Source: Sporopachydermia quercuum (lineage: Eukaryota; Ascomycota; Sporopachydermiomycetes; Sporopachydermiales; Sporopachydermiaceae). From it: a stretch of 64,000 nt of DNA. Each line of letters begins with the position of its first letter. Position 1 is the stretch's first letter. The stretch lies in the NCBI GenBank assembly GCA_001599295.1, contig BCGN01000009.1, positions 372,001 through 436,000 on the forward strand, given 5' to 3'. A program made the translations under genes and the position numbers. The notes below the pieces were generated by a model. The model saw only the letters and a list, made by a program, of their open reading frames with translations, ran no database searches and was not told the DNA's origin. Shown one piece after another: positions 62,188 to 64,000 of this stretch.

Positions 62188-64000
62188 ATAAAGGGTTTAT
62201 TATACCTTTGTATGATAACAGAAAACAAAAAACTAAAAAAGCTAGCATGAATTTAGAAGAAATGGGACAATAGTTATGTATTCAAAGATAGGTTTAGTGG
62301 TNGCAATTGGGCAGTACAAGTACTCTTCTCTTATGGAACGGACCTGTCGTTCTTTTGGGTGCGACTTTGATGACCTAAATGCATTTCCGGATATCATGAA
62401 CAAAATTAAAACCAGATTAATGTATCGTGATGGAATTATATTACAGACTGTTTGTCGCTCTGTATGGGTATCGTCTGATCTAGGATCCATTTGATAACGC
62501 ATATACATCGTATGAGCTAGGGATTGTTATGTTTAGGAGGACATCNGATATAGAACCGATTTTATGGAATCAGCTCTGGTTTTCTGAACTGTAAATGTTG
62601 GAACCCATTTCATTTTGTAACAAAGGAGATCTTTAGAACATTTCAATCAAATACCCCCAGCGTATAAATATATAAACAGAAAACTCACTACTTTCCATTA
62701 AAAGGCTTCTCTCCTAACTTCATATCTGTCATAAGAAAGGGCCTGTCCTTCTAGATCTTAAACTGATGAACTCCACNTAGGTTACTAGATTTTATCTTGA
62801 AAATAAGAACTTAGTCTACATTTCCAACTTTTTCTTGTCATCAGAGAACAGTCCTTCATAACACCATAGTAATATTAGTAGCAGTAGTGAAATACAATTG
62901 TCTATTCAACAATACAATTCTGTCATGCCGGTAGAACGAGTACCAATTAACTAAAAATTATCCATTCAATCTACAGTGTAACATTTCACAAACATTGGAA
63001 TTAGTTTTTACATTTTAATGCAAACAAATAACCAAAAATAATAATAACCCTTTTCTCAACACATCAACACTCCTTTCTATTGTCCCTTATCGCATTGTTC
63101 TCCAAATAGAAGTAAACCGTTTGTTAGTGACAACTATTCAAGGGTATTAAAATAGAGTTTCATAGATGCTTTAAAAGTTTATCCATTGGGAAATAGCTTA
63201 CTTTATTCGTAAGATTAATCCGTTTACGGTTTACCAATACTTAAGCAAGGAATGAATGGCTCGCTGGTTGATAGTTTGAATGAAGATCGGAGTCAAACAT
63301 ATGATGCAAATGACCAGGGTTTAGAAATCCAATGGAAATATATACTCCGAATTTAGCAGTTTAATTAATTGGTACACGAAGACAAATGTGAACTTGGTTT
63401 ANCTTCTTCAACTGCTTTGCGCGCTTGACTGGGTCGTTATATCTCAGCAGACGTTCCTCTATCATTCATATTTGGATCAGATTCTACTTCCCATTAACTG
63501 AACTCACTCTGTCTAGTCAATTTTTAGTGATTGTTCCATCTTAGAGTAATTGAACATTCTAATTCTGAAGCCATCGTTTCTTCTCTACAATATCTGCTGA
63601 AATCTGTCAATATTCAATCAATCTTGCATGAATTTGCATATTTCAAACTCTATTTTCATTGCGAAGCGACTATAATTACTGTATTTGTCACTCCATACGA
63701 ATCAATGATCAACTATTCAATTCCAACATGTACCATCAAAGCATTTTAAAACAAATGAATTAGAAGCAGATCGTACTCAACTCTCACTAAATAATGTCAA
63801 TCTCCCCTTCATTTGCTCCCAACAATATCAGGAAATCTCAATTACGACCTCTCTATTACCAAATCATTAACTCGTTTGTTCTTCGTTTTTTCTTCGTTTT
63901 CGTCCTGTCATAACTCTTGAAATTCTGATTACGAAACCAAAATTAAATTTTCCACTATCCATTCCGTACATATAGAGCCAAAGAGCGAAAATATGTCCCG
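62188..64000. other. terminal region without a convincing gene
   Basis: A 72-codon frame at 62276-62494 is the only protein-like item (see findings). The frame at 63531-63749 looks random. Pyrimidine-rich sequence and an ATG at 63993 near the right edge may mark the promoter and start of the next plus-strand gene. No tRNA is recognised. Confidence 0.35.

Noticed and set aside
1-64000. CTG-clade (CTG=Ser) origin
   Set aside because: CTG codons coincide with conserved leucines in RPC34 and SLC1, among others.
1-64000. tRNA, rRNA, CRISPR array, LTR element or DNA transposon
   Set aside because: No A-box/B-box pair with a cloverleaf, no rRNA-like stretch, no spaced direct repeats, and no transposase, integrase or reverse-transcriptase motifs were seen.

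Overview
This window is nuclear DNA from a budding yeast (Saccharomycotina). It is AT-rich by eye, with fairly dense protein genes. Introns have yeast signals: donors GTATGT/GTAAGT, branch points TACTAAC or near variants, short YAG acceptors. They are far more frequent than in Saccharomyces: at least ten genes here are split, three of them into three or four exons. CTG codons fall at conserved leucines (RPC34 KLVKQ, SLC1 FLGWF), so the CTG=Ser code of the Candida/Debaryomyces clade does not apply. An Fpg/MutM-type DNA glycosylase, absent from S. cerevisiae, also points away from that species. I take it to be an intron-rich, earlier-branching lineage; the genus cannot be fixed from sequence reading alone. 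Isolated single N bases occur about every few hundred to two thousand bases, mostly at third codon positions where checked. They look like masked heterozygous sites.

Layout, left to right. 1-4 kb: 3' part of a cis-prenyltransferase (RER2/SRT1 type, four exons visible), VMA12 (V-ATPase assembly in the ER), and a mitochondrial ribosomal mL50-like protein. 4-6.3 kb: SUP35 (eRF3) with a Q/N/Y/G-rich prion-like N domain. 8-14 kb: a carnitine acetyltransferase (YAT2-like), an EFM2-like lysine methyltransferase, POP4 (RNase P/MRP). 14.5-15.2 kb: an unrecognised gene. 17.3-20.8 kb: PSF2 (GINS) and ARG2 (N-acetylglutamate synthase), divergent, the same neighbour pair as in S. cerevisiae. 21-26.8 kb: RPC34 (three exons), an NTR2-like spliceosome-disassembly protein (three exons), and an ER cyclophilin ending in KDEL.

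27.5-45.6 kb is almost entirely four large Zn2Cys6 transcription-factor genes. Three are HAP1/MRR1-type relatives; one of these carries a 507-nt intron inside its zinc cluster. They are separated by unusually long intergenic stretches, up to 2.9 kb.

46-56 kb: APC5 (cell cycle), an Fpg DNA glycosylase with an 18-nt first exon, MLH3 (mismatch repair/meiotic crossover), a Pus6/Pus9/Rib2-type tRNA pseudouridine synthase, and an unrecognised basic, probably mitochondrial protein. 57.7-62.2 kb: SFP1 (ribosome-biogenesis regulator), LSM6 (with an intron that supplies its last codons), a hidden small spliced gene near 60.8 kb, and SLC1 (lysophosphatidate acyltransferase). The last 1.8 kb shows no convincing gene; an ATG at 63993 may open the next one.

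The genes are mostly unrelated housekeeping functions. The only evident functional clustering is the transcription-factor block and the adjacent repair genes FPG-MLH3. I saw no tRNA, rRNA, LTR element, DNA transposon or CRISPR array.
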